A stretch of 31,088 nucleotides of DNA from a virus. This document shows positions 21,815 through 27,485 of this stretch, in pieces (position 1 is the stretch's first letter; the number at the start of each line of letters is the position of its first letter). The stretch covers positions 1 through 31,088 of IMG/VR virus record IMGVR_UViG_3300035183_001037. One strand, 5' to 3'. The notes beneath the pieces are model-generated. The model was not told where the DNA came from. It saw only the letters and a program-made list of their open reading frames with translations, and searched no databases. Position numbers and translations under genes: made by a program.

Positions 21815-21823
21815 GACCCCCTC
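21796..21823 (-). terminator. Hairpin between gene B and the recombination operon
   Basis: An imperfect inverted repeat around loop TGGTT (arms GAGGGGCCGGG and CCCGACCCCCTC) follows the stop of the 101-aa gene B. It is closely related to the hairpin at 22278-22298 (both contain GGGGCCGGGTGGTTCCCG). There is no T-run, so it is more likely an attenuator or RNA-processing stem than a strong terminator. Confidence 0.45.
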
Positions 21824-21843
21824 GGTCTCGGTCCGTGGTCCCG

Positions 21844-22149
21844 CTAGAACCGGAGGCTCTTCGCGATCTCCCGGCTCGGGTCGAACGAGCGGCCGCTCAG
21901 GACCGTCTCGCGGATCATGTCGGCCTCGCGCCGAACCAGCTCCACGACCCCCTCCTCGGTCTCGGGCAGGACGCCGGAGAAGCTATACACGGCGCGCCCG
22001 CGGCGGAAGGCGGTGGTCGCGAACGTGAAGGGCTTCGAGGGCTTCAGGTCGGTGAACCGGAGCTCGATGGTCTCGCCGTCGAGCACGATCTCGTAGCTGT
22101 ACCCTCCGGTCTTCACGATGGCGACGTTGTTGTTGGACTGATTCTTCAT
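21844..22149 (-). CDS. Early hypothetical protein B (101 aa)
   Basis: A 101-aa protein starting MKNQSNNNVAIVKTGGYSYE, with a small beta domain (EIVLDGETIELRFTDLKPS, then TTAFRRGRAVYSFSG) and a C-terminal helix. The frame opens at an ATG that overlaps the -10 hexamer. The ATG at 22149 is preferred because GGAGGA lies 8 bases upstream and transcription should begin only about 16 bases before it. It has its own consensus promoter. No family recognised. Confidence 0.65.
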   Translation of the reverse strand: MKNQSNNNVAIVKTGGYSYEIVLDGETIELRFTDLKPSKPFTFATTAFRRGRAVYSFSGVLPETEEGVVELVRREADMIRETVLSGRSFDPSREIAKSLRF

Positions 22150-22171
22150 GTCGTTTTCCTCCGACGCTTTC

Positions 22172-22199
22172 ATTATACCACACTTCCCGTGTTTGTCAA
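22172..22199 (-). promoter_or_regulatory. Sigma-70 type promoter, module B
   Basis: Minus strand TTGACA (22199-22194), 16 bases, TATAAT (22177-22172), with TGG before the -10. The spacer contains the inverted repeat ACAC-N5-GTGT, a possible operator. The upstream flank to about 22238 matches the flanks of promoters A and C. Confidence 0.9.
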
Positions 22200-22277
22200 G
22201 GGTTCGGAGGGACTTTTTTCGAAAATCGCGGAAAATCGCCCGAAGGGCCCAGGCGAGGGAACGGCGGCGAAAGGAAG

Positions 22278-22298
22278 GGGCCGGGTGGTTCCCGGCCC
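22278..22298 (-). terminator. Hairpin downstream of gene C
   Basis: A perfect 8-bp stem GGGCCGGG / CCCGGCCC with 5-base loop TGGTT lies 23 bases after the stop of gene C (22321). On the minus strand it is followed by CTTCCTTTCG, a pyrimidine-rich but imperfect U-tract, so it may be a partial terminator separating module C from promoter B. Confidence 0.6.
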
Positions 22299-22320
22299 TC
22301 CTTGGTCTGGTGGTGAGGCG

Positions 22321-22755
22321 TCAGTTCTGCCCGGTCTCCTCCTTGACGATGGCCTCGTACGCGTCCCGGTGGGCGCGGAGGATGTCCTTGGGGTTGCTCC
22401 TCGAGTCGATCCACTCCCGGGCCGTGCCGACGAGAGCCGCCAGCCGGACGGCGATGCGGCGAGCCTTGTCCGTGTCCCCACCCGTGCCCTGGGCGAAGGT
22501 CGCGGTCATCTGCTCGATCCAGCGGGAGCGGAGGTCCTTGGCCCAGGAGACCTGCTTCTCGGAGCCCTCCAGCTTGGGAAGCTCGATGCCCGCGCTCTGC
22601 GCGGCCTTGGCGGTCTCGGCGGCCTTGGCGGCCTTGTAGCACTCGGAGCACAGGGTCGTCCTGAGCCAGGCCAGCTTCCGCTCGCGCTCGTTGCCGGCTC
22701 CGAAGAGCTCGTGGGTCTCGGTGTGGTTGCAGCTGTGGGTGACTTCGTACTTCAT
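22321..22755 (-). CDS. Early protein C with N-terminal zinc-ribbon-like cysteines (144 aa)
   Basis: A 144-aa protein starting MKYEVTHSCNHTETHELFGA. C9/H11 with C36-x2-C39 (LCSECYKA) form a likely zinc site. An Ala/Lys helix and KLEGSEKQVSWAKDLRSRWI follow. Similar 'MKYxVxxSCGHTxxxxLFG...CxxCY' proteins are common in phages and plasmids of Gram-positive bacteria, but their function is unknown to me. AGGAGG lies 8 bases before the ATG at 22755; the ATG at 22761 would be too close to it. It is the first leftward gene after the divergent control region. Confidence 0.7.
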   Translation of the reverse strand: MKYEVTHSCNHTETHELFGAGNERERKLAWLRTTLCSECYKAAKAAETAKAAQSAGIELPKLEGSEKQVSWAKDLRSRWIEQMTATFAQGTGGDTDKARRIAVRLAALVGTAREWIDSRSNPKDILRAHRDAYEAIVKEETGQN

Positions 22756-22778
22756 CGTCATTTCCTCCTGACACTCTC

Positions 22779-22806
22779 ATTATACCACACTTCCGGGGCT
22801 TGTCAA
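22779..22806 (-). promoter_or_regulatory. Sigma-70 type promoter, module C
   Basis: Minus strand TTGACA (22806-22801), 16 bases, TATAAT (22784-22779), TGG before the -10. The predicted leader of about 17 bases holds AGGAGG. The flank to about 22845 carries the shared AAAAAAGTC box. This is the outermost leftward promoter and lies in the divergent region facing the plus-strand replication genes. Confidence 0.9.
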
Positions 22807-22871
22807 GGGTTCTGGGCGACTTTTTTCGCAAATCGCGGAAAATCCCCGGAAATTGGGACCACAATGGGACC

Positions 22872-23243
22872 GTGAGACCGGAGGCGAGGCTCCAACACGA
22901 CATCGTCGCGTGCCTGCGGCTCTGCGGGCTGACCGTGCTGCAGACCAGCGCGCACCGCGCCCGGGGGCCGCTCGGCACCACGCCGGGAGTGCCGGATTTG
23001 CTCGTGCGCGCGCCCGACGCACCGCTGCTCATGTGGGGCATCGAGGTCAAGACGCCGCGCGGAAGGCTCAGTCCGGCTCAGCGGGAGCTCGCGGAAGCGG
23101 GAGCGTACGCGGTCGCGCGGTCTCCGGCCGAGGCTCTGAGGGCGTGTCGCGACGCGCTCGCCAGGTACGCGCCGGATTCGCGGTTTCTTCCGCGGGTCCG
23201 ATCGGTTCTGGCCCAGCTGGCACCCGGCGAAGCGGAGCGTTGA
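22872..23243 (+). CDS. VRR-NUC family nuclease
   Basis: A 123-aa protein, GTG start at 22872. The PD-(D/E)xK core is visible: GVPDLL with D42, IEVK with E58 and K60, and the downstream Gln in SPAQRELAEAGA (Q70). This is the VRR-NUC fold of Holliday-junction-like or structure-specific nucleases that phages carry near replication genes. The open frame extends further upstream over promoter C, but that part is unlikely to be translated. CACAAT lies 6 bases before the GTG and may be a weak leaderless -10. It is the first gene of the rightward operon. Confidence 0.85.
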   Translation: MRPEARLQHDIVACLRLCGLTVLQTSAHRARGPLGTTPGVPDLLVRAPDAPLLMWGIEVKTPRGRLSPAQRELAEAGAYAVARSPAEALRACRDALARYAPDSRFLPRVRSVLAQLAPGEAER

Positions 23244-23254
23244 ACACAGCGGCC

Positions 23255-23284
23255 GGGAACCAGCATGCGGCGCGGAGCGTTGAA
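23255..23284 (+). promoter_or_regulatory. ECF-type promoter (site 4) for the replication gene
   Basis: Plus strand: GGGAAC (23255-23260), 18 bases, GTTGAA (23279-23284), 6 bases, ATG 23291. It is the only plus-strand copy of the four-site family and lies in the 47-base gap after the VRR-NUC gene. The sequence GCGGAGCGTTGAA also occurs 40 bases upstream, but that copy has no GGGAAC at the right distance. Confidence 0.7.
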
Positions 23285-23290
23285 GATGGC

Positions 23291-24112
23291 ATGGAGGAAC
23301 ACGAGTCCCTCGTCGAATGCCACGGGCTCACAGGCCCGTTCTACCCCGTGCCGGAGTGGCTCGCGCGGACGGATCTGCCGTTCGGCGCGAAGATGTTCTT
23401 CGCCTACCTGCTGTTCTGCGTGCTGACGAAGCGGGACGTCCCGCCCATCTCCGAGATCGCGGAGCAGATCGGGATGACCAAGGCCGCCGCGGTGCGGAAT
23501 CTGCAGCTTCTGCGCGAGGCCGGATTCGTACAGACGGAGCGCACGCGCACCGCGCCAGTTAGGCTGATCTACCGCCTCTACCAGCCAGCTTCGAGCCTCA
23601 GGCCGCTCCAGGCGTCGGAGTCGGCAGCGGATCGGTGCATCCAGTACACCGCCGACGGTCTAGAAAGCATGCCGTCCAACGGTTCAGAAAATACACCTTC
23701 CTTCCTTATCTATAGAGAAGAGAGAGAGAAAGATAGAAATACACCCCCCCCTGTTCCCCCCCAAGGGGGGAGCGGGTGCGATTCGGTGTGGCGGGAGTTG
23801 CTCTCGGTCTATCCCAAGCGGGGCGGAGGCCTCGGGCATACCGAAGGGCGGAAGGTGCTGGAGCGGCTCCTGAAGGCGAAGACCGACCCTGAGGCCATCC
23901 TCGAAGGCGCGCGTCGCTACGCAGCGTACATCCGGGCCACCAAGCGCGAGGGCACCGAGTACGTCGCGATGATCCCCACCTGGCTGCGCCAACGCCGCTG
24001 GGAGGAGGATTGGACGCCGCCGAGGGACCCCAAGGCCGAGGAGGAGGAGGCGAAGCGGCGGCACGCGGAGGAGCTCCGGGAGTTCCTCGGCCTTCGGAAG
24101 CTGGAGGATTGA
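23291..24112 (+). CDS. Replisome organiser / replication initiation protein with winged helix
   Basis: A 273-aa protein. Residues about 15-100 form a winged-helix domain (ARTDLPFGAKMFFAYLLFCV, then ISEIAEQIGMTKAAAVRNLQ and LREAGFVQTERTRT), as in phage replisome organisers and DnaD-like initiators. A low-complexity linker (about 120-160) is coded by the AT-rich/polypurine tract described separately. The C-terminal domain (VWRELLSVYPKRGGGLGHTE, then YVAMIPTWLRQRRWEEDW) is the DnaT/DnaD-like 'YP.R' plus 'PxTWL' motif found in such proteins. Site 4 promoter fixes the start. It likely binds the origin and loads the host helicase with the next gene. Confidence 0.82.
   Translation: MEEHESLVECHGLTGPFYPVPEWLARTDLPFGAKMFFAYLLFCVLTKRDVPPISEIAEQIGMTKAAAVRNLQLLREAGFVQTERTRTAPVRLIYRLYQPASSLRPLQASESAADRCIQYTADGLESMPSNGSENTPSFLIYREEREKDRNTPPPVPPQGGSGCDSVWRELLSVYPKRGGGLGHTEGRKVLERLLKAKTDPEAILEGARRYAAYIRATKREGTEYVAMIPTWLRQRRWEEDWTPPRDPKAEEEEAKRRHAEELREFLGLRKLED
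23685..23772 (+). other. Candidate replication origin inside the initiator gene
   Basis: Within an otherwise GC-rich gene this stretch is AT-rich and strand-asymmetric: pyrimidine-rich CCTTCCTT, a CTATAG palindrome, a purine run of GA repeats (23714-23735), then long C-tracts ending in C7-AA-G6. It falls in the linker between the DNA-binding and C-terminal domains, as the lambda origin does in gene O. No clear iterons are seen. The position and composition are seen; origin function is inferred. Confidence 0.45.
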
Positions 24113-24113
24113 C

Positions 24114-24563
24114 ATGGCCTATTCGCGAGCGACCCTGGACCGGATGATCGAGATGCTCTCGACGCTGCCGGGAGCCCCGCGCAACGCCCAGGGGGCGGCG
24201 ATGGCGTGGCAGGCCACCGCCGACGCGTGCAACGCCAGCGACGAGGACCTGCGCACGTTCGCCGCGCGCGCGGTGAGCCGCTGCGAGCGGTACCCGGCGT
24301 ACTCGGAGCTCGCCCAGCACGCCAAGGACCGGAGGCAGGACATGGTGCACACGGACCTCGTGTCCGTGATGGACGAGCAGGGCCGCCACTGGCTCGTGCC
24401 AGCCTGCATCGCCGACCACTACACGCCGTACGACAAGTGGCTGCACGCGGAGGCCGAGCGGATCCGCCGGGAGCGCGGAGGCCCGTCGTTCCTCGCGCGC
24501 CGCCTGCTACGGGTGGCCACGCACCAGACCGACGAGTACGACCCCTTCGCGGACGAGGATTGA
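24114..24563 (+). CDS. Helicase-loader-like protein (149 aa)
   Basis: A 149-aa protein directly after the replisome organiser (1 base between stop and ATG). The N-terminal part (TLDRMIEMLSTLPGAPRNAQ, then AMAWQATADACNASDEDLRT and RYPAYSELAQHAKD) follows the pattern of the SPP1 G39P-like loaders: helix, 'W..hh.d....dl..a', and a 'xP.hxEl' helix start. The C-terminal half is basic with LARRLLRVA. It has no ATPase motifs. The role, bringing host replicative helicase to the origin complex, is inferred from the pattern and gene order. Confidence 0.55.
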   Translation: MAYSRATLDRMIEMLSTLPGAPRNAQGAAMAWQATADACNASDEDLRTFAARAVSRCERYPAYSELAQHAKDRRQDMVHTDLVSVMDEQGRHWLVPACIADHYTPYDKWLHAEAERIRRERGGPSFLARRLLRVATHQTDEYDPFADED

Positions 24564-24566
24564 GGC

Positions 24567-24572
24567 TATAAT
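24567..24572 (+). promoter_or_regulatory. Possible -10 element (TATAAT) before the sigma-like gene
   Basis: A perfect TATAAT sits 8 bases before the GTG at 24581, in the 17-base gap between genes. The -35 region (CCTTCG/TTCGCG) is poor and there is no extended -10. The expected start site is 2 bases before the GTG, again near-leaderless. An activator would probably be needed. Confidence 0.45.
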
Positions 24573-24580
24573 GGGTCTGG

Positions 24581-25006
24581 GTGGACGAGCCGAGAACGCC
24601 GAGCGAGGAGGAGTGGGAGCGCGCGCTCAGGGCCGCGAGGTCGGCATGCCGCGCGCTAGGCCTGCGCGGCGACGAGCTGGAGGACGCCGCCAGAGACGCC
24701 GCGCTGGAGATGGTCGCCAGCGGCGACTCTCGCCGATGGGCCGCCGCCAGGGCCGCACGCAGGGCCTCGAAGCCGCTGCCCTTGACCGACCGCGAGCCGA
24801 GTCATGAGCTTCCGCAAGATCTGCTCTGCGCCGCGCTGTCCATCCGCTGCCGCCGCCTGTCTGCGTACGCCGTGCGCCGCGTGCTCGGCGACTCGCCGCA
24901 GGAGGCCGCCGAAAGAGTCGGGTATCGCGGGGTGCGGAACGTCGAATGGAGATTCAGGCGCGAGATGAGGAGGTTGCTGGACGATGCCGAAGACGCCGAA
25001 CGTTAG
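24581..25006 (+). CDS. Sigma-factor-like / late transcription regulator (141 aa)
   Basis: A 141-aa charged protein, GTG start at 24581. The N-terminal segment (residues 14-46, ALRAARSACRALGLRGDELE) resembles a shortened sigma region 2 with the acidic 'DExEDAARDAALEMV' helix. The C-terminal segment (about 95-132, YAVRRVLGDSPQEAAERVGY, then RNVEWRFRREMRRLL) has the HTH layout of sigma region 4 and of ArpU-like late activators. It stands between replication genes and the lysis/packaging genes, the usual place for a late switch. No confident family match; it is the only phage gene here that could recognise the unusual GGGAAC-N18-GTTGAA sites. Confidence 0.5.
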   Translation: MDEPRTPSEEEWERALRAARSACRALGLRGDELEDAARDAALEMVASGDSRRWAAARAARRASKPLPLTDREPSHELPQDLLCAALSIRCRRLSAYAVRRVLGDSPQEAAERVGYRGVRNVEWRFRREMRRLLDDAEDAER

Positions 25007-25466
25007 ACCGCGCAACACGCCGCCCACCACCGTCGTGCTGCACGCCACGGGACCGGGCGACCTGCAGGGAGCCGTCGCGTGGCTGACCAACCCCAAGAGC
25101 GGTGTGTCGGCCCACTACGTGGTGGGCAAGGGCGGCGAGGTGGTCCGGCTCGCCGATCCGGCCCGGGAGATCGCATGGCACGCCGGGGTTTCGCGGGGTC
25201 CCGGCGGCGGCCCCGCCAACGCGACGAGCGTGGGCATCGAGATCGTCAACCGGAACGACGGCAAGGACCCGTACCCGCCCGCTCAGCTGATGGCTCTGGC
25301 GGATCTGCTCAGGCGGCTGAAGCGAATGATCCCACAGCTCCGGTGGCTGACGACGCACAGGGACGTGTGCATCCCGCCGGGGCGCAAAACCGACCCGCTC
25401 GGGCTGGACCTCGCGCCGCTGGCCGAGTCGTCGGGCCTGACCGTCTGGACCAGGGGGATGTCGTGA
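24984..25466 (+). CDS. Endolysin, N-acetylmuramoyl-L-alanine amidase (Amidase_2)
   Basis: A 160-aa single-domain amidase that cuts the bond between muramic acid and the stem peptide. The Zn ligands fit H20 (VVLHAT), H125 (TTHRDV) and D137 (GRKTDP). SAHYVVGKGGEVVRL, then IAWHAG and SVGIEIVN are the family's conserved blocks. There is no signal peptide and no separate cell-wall-binding domain, so a holin is needed for export. The start ATG overlaps the sigma-like gene by 23 bases; the stop overlaps the next GTG. Confidence 0.92.
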   Translation: MPKTPNVRPRNTPPTTVVLHATGPGDLQGAVAWLTNPKSGVSAHYVVGKGGEVVRLADPAREIAWHAGVSRGPGGGPANATSVGIEIVNRNDGKDPYPPAQLMALADLLRRLKRMIPQLRWLTTHRDVCIPPGRKTDPLGLDLAPLAESSGLTVWTRGMS

Positions 25467-26302
25467 GGACCACCGGAGTGCCCGCCTGCGACGTGGACAT
25501 CGAGGATGGCCGCTGGCTGTACCTGAGCTCGGACCAGCACATCGGCTCGGCGTCGACGGACTACAGGCTGCTCCAGCGGGAGATAGAGATCGCGGCGAGG
25601 CTGGACGCCCTGTGCCTGATCAACGGCGACCTCTTCGATCTCATTTTGCCGTCGGACCGCAAGCGCTACGAGCCGTCGGGATTGCACGAGCGCGTGCGGA
25701 ACCGCGACGACGCCGTGGGCGAGGCCATCCGCTGGGCGTTGGAGCTGTACGAGCCGATCGCGCGGAACATCATCGTCGTCGGCGAGGGCAACCACGAGCA
25801 CGCGGTCCTCAAGCACCACAGCGTCGACCCAGTGCGGCTGTTCTGCGACGGAATCCGCGCCATGGGCGGGGAGCCGCGGATCGCCGGGCCGATGGGCTAC
25901 GTGGGATTCATGGTCCGCGGGGACAGAAAAACGGCCGAGTTCCAACTCTTCCACTTCCACGGGTCCGGGGGCCAGAGCCGGGTAACCAAAGGGCAGATCG
26001 ACATCGAGCGGCAGATGGCTAGCGTGCGCGCCGACGCGATCGTGCTGGGTCACAAGCACTGGCGCAGCAAGTCGGACCTGAGCGTGCTCCGCAAGGTCGG
26101 GCGCAACGTGCTGCAGACGCGGGTGCTGGCCCTGCAGTGCGGGTCGTACCAGATGTACGACGGCTACGCCAAGCGCTTCGGGATGGCGCCTCAATGGCCC
26201 GGCGGTTGGTTCGCTCGGCTGCAGTTCGTCCGGCTCGCGACCCGGGGCGTGGATGCGACGGTGCCCCAGCTGGTTGGCGAATGCGGGGCGGAGGCGTTCT
26301 GA
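25463..26302 (+). CDS. Calcineurin-like metallophosphoesterase
   Basis: A 279-aa protein starting at GTG 25463 (GTGA overlap). All metal-binding blocks are present: D24-x-H26 (SSDQHIGS), G55-D56 (INGDLFD), G109-N110-H111-E112, H164/H166 (LFHFHGSGG) and G196-H197-K198-H199. This is a complete two-metal phosphoesterase core, as in phage-borne DNA-repair or RNA-end nucleases (Mre11/SbcD-like and PrpE-like families). No cap domain is visible. Its place between endolysin and PLD gene is unusual. The substrate is unknown; a nucleic-acid or cyclic-nucleotide phosphodiester is possible. Confidence 0.85.
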   Translation: MRTTGVPACDVDIEDGRWLYLSSDQHIGSASTDYRLLQREIEIAARLDALCLINGDLFDLILPSDRKRYEPSGLHERVRNRDDAVGEAIRWALELYEPIARNIIVVGEGNHEHAVLKHHSVDPVRLFCDGIRAMGGEPRIAGPMGYVGFMVRGDRKTAEFQLFHFHGSGGQSRVTKGQIDIERQMASVRADAIVLGHKHWRSKSDLSVLRKVGRNVLQTRVLALQCGSYQMYDGYAKRFGMAPQWPGGWFARLQFVRLATRGVDATVPQLVGECGAEAF

Positions 26303-26979
26303 GGCGCAAGGGGCCGCGGACCGCGAAGGCGTGCCCGGTGCAGACGGCGCGCGAGGCCATCGGCACGATCGTGCACGGGATGCGGCTGACCGTGCTGACC
26401 AAGGGCCAATGGAGCATGGTCGACCTCCTTGAGGCCCTGCTGGAGCAGACCGGGCCCGCGGACGTGCTGGTCTCCACCTGGACCACGGGCATCAGGGACG
26501 CGCGCCAAGCACGCCGTCTGCTGGACAAGAGCCGGATCAGGTCGCTCAGGATCGCCACGGACAGATCGTTCCCGACCCGGCAGCCGGAGTACGCCCGCGA
26601 GCTTCTGGAGCTGTTCGGGCCCGACGCCATCCGTTGCGTCAAGAACCACGCCAAGTTTCTGATCGTCGAGAACGAGGAATGGGCCTTCGTCGCGCGCGGC
26701 TCGCTGAATCTGAACCGCAACCCGCGATGGGAGCAGGTCGATCTGGACGAGGACCGCGAGCTCGCGGCCTTCTTCCGGGACGCGGCCGAGGAGCTATGGG
26801 GGACGATGCCCCAGGCTTGGTCGTTCACGGACGCCGAGGTGCGCGCCGCCTTCGAGGCGTCGCTGGGCGGAGGAGTCGCCACGGACCTGTACGGCGCGGG
26901 CGATCCGCCGAAGGAGGACGGCCTGCCCGACTGGCGCGAGATAGCCTCCGACCTGCCCCGTTGGAGCGATTTGGGCTGA
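26281..26979 (+). CDS. Phospholipase D-superfamily protein with a single HKD half-motif
   Basis: A 232-aa protein, ATG 26281, overlapping the phosphoesterase by 22 bases. The C-terminal half holds one PLD signature: H123-x-K125 (KNHAKFLIVEN) followed by G140-S141 and N143/N145 (ARGSLNLNRNPRWE), ending with acidic EDRELAAFF. A single motif means the enzyme would act as a dimer, as in Nuc-type nucleases. The usual Asp of HxK(x)4D is replaced (K125-FLIV-E130), which may alter activity. Similar proteins occur in phages as putative nucleases. The pairing with the phosphoesterase suggests joint nucleic-acid end processing, but this is inference. Confidence 0.75.
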   Translation: MRGGGVLRRKGPRTAKACPVQTAREAIGTIVHGMRLTVLTKGQWSMVDLLEALLEQTGPADVLVSTWTTGIRDARQARRLLDKSRIRSLRIATDRSFPTRQPEYARELLELFGPDAIRCVKNHAKFLIVENEEWAFVARGSLNLNRNPRWEQVDLDEDRELAAFFRDAAEELWGTMPQAWSFTDAEVRAAFEASLGGGVATDLYGAGDPPKEDGLPDWREIASDLPRWSDLG

Positions 26980-26995
26980 TTCTGGTCCCGGCGCG

Positions 26996-27029
26996 GTGAC
27001 AAAAAGCCCCCTCCAGATGCCTATATAGG
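26996..27029 (+). promoter_or_regulatory. Possible late promoter / palindrome before the holin-terminase genes
   Basis: The 60-base gap holds GTGACA (26996-27001) and TATATA (27022-27027) with a 20-base spacer, too long for a standard promoter, and a perfect 10-base palindrome CCTATATAGG (27020-27029). An activator bound at the palindrome could be involved. GGGGAG immediately before the ATG at 27040 is the only ribosome-site candidate. Confidence 0.35.
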
Positions 27030-27039
27030 GCAGGGGAGA

Positions 27040-27285
27040 ATGTTTCCGAAACTGTACGCCGCCGCTTTCGGGCTGTGGGCGGTCGCCGGGGACTCGGTCG
27101 GCGACCTCGGACCGACGATCGACAGAATCGGGTTTGGCGCGCTGACGGTCCTGCTGATCTACTGGATCACCAACAGGCTCTCGGCCCAGATGGACGAGCA
27201 GAGCCGCTCCATCGCGAGGCTGTCGGAGTCGGTGCACTCGCTGTGCCAGATGCTAGGGGCCAAGGAGGGAGTCGAAGGGAAATGA
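27040..27285 (+). CDS. Holin-like small membrane protein (81 aa)
   Basis: An 81-aa protein with a hydrophobic N-terminus (residues 4-17), a clear membrane helix (about 29-45, RIGFGALTVLLIYWITNRL) and a charged amphipathic helix (LSAQMDEQSRSIARLSESVH). The layout resembles BhlA/holin-like proteins that sit near amidase genes. It lies three genes after the endolysin and just before terminase, overlapping the next gene by ATGA. It is the better positional candidate for lysis holin than the protein at 8792. Confidence 0.6.
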   Translation: MFPKLYAAAFGLWAVAGDSVGDLGPTIDRIGFGALTVLLIYWITNRLSAQMDEQSRSIARLSESVHSLCQMLGAKEGVEGK

Positions 27286-27482
27286 CGTTCGCCAAGATCG
27301 GGATCAGGGTCCGCGTCAAATTCCGGGTGCTCGGCGTGACGCTGGGCGAGCTGGACCGTTGCGTCACGATCGGCCTGACGGAGCGCGGGCCCATCGTGCT
27401 GGGGTATCCGCGGGAGGCTCCGGAGACCGCGCGCACGGCCGTGGACGAGCGCGGCGTTCTGGTGCAGTACTGGCTCGCCTGA
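27282..27482 (+). CDS. Hypothetical protein (66 aa)
   Basis: A 66-aa basic, strand-rich protein starting at ATG 27282 (ATGA overlap with the holin-like gene; GAAGGGAA upstream). The sequence KIGIRVRVKFRVLGVTLGEL suggests a small beta sheet. It ends 3 bases before the terminase small subunit start. No family recognised. Tight packing on both sides supports real translation. Confidence 0.6.
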   Translation: MTFAKIGIRVRVKFRVLGVTLGELDRCVTIGLTERGPIVLGYPREAPETARTAVDERGVLVQYWLA

Positions 27483-27485
27483 GGG

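Noticed and set aside
22800-22871. N-terminal extension of the VRR-NUC protein from an ATG at 22800
   Set aside because: It would cover the -35 and upstream box of promoter C, and the added residues do not resemble the family.
23233-23245. A fifth GTTGAA promoter (GCGGAGCGTTGAA) at the end of the VRR-NUC gene
   Set aside because: No GGGAAC lies 18 bases upstream and no ATG follows at 6 bases; it is only a direct repeat of the -10 part of site 4.
23740-23770. G-quadruplex on the minus strand from the long C-tracts
   Set aside because: Only two long G-tracts and a mixed inverted repeat are present; a four-tract arrangement is possible only by splitting tracts, so it is not claimed.
26137-26280. 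Longer start for the PLD-family protein at 26137
   Set aside because: The extra residues are read out of frame within the phosphoesterase gene and are Arg/Gly-rich; ATG 26281 gives the usual short overlap.
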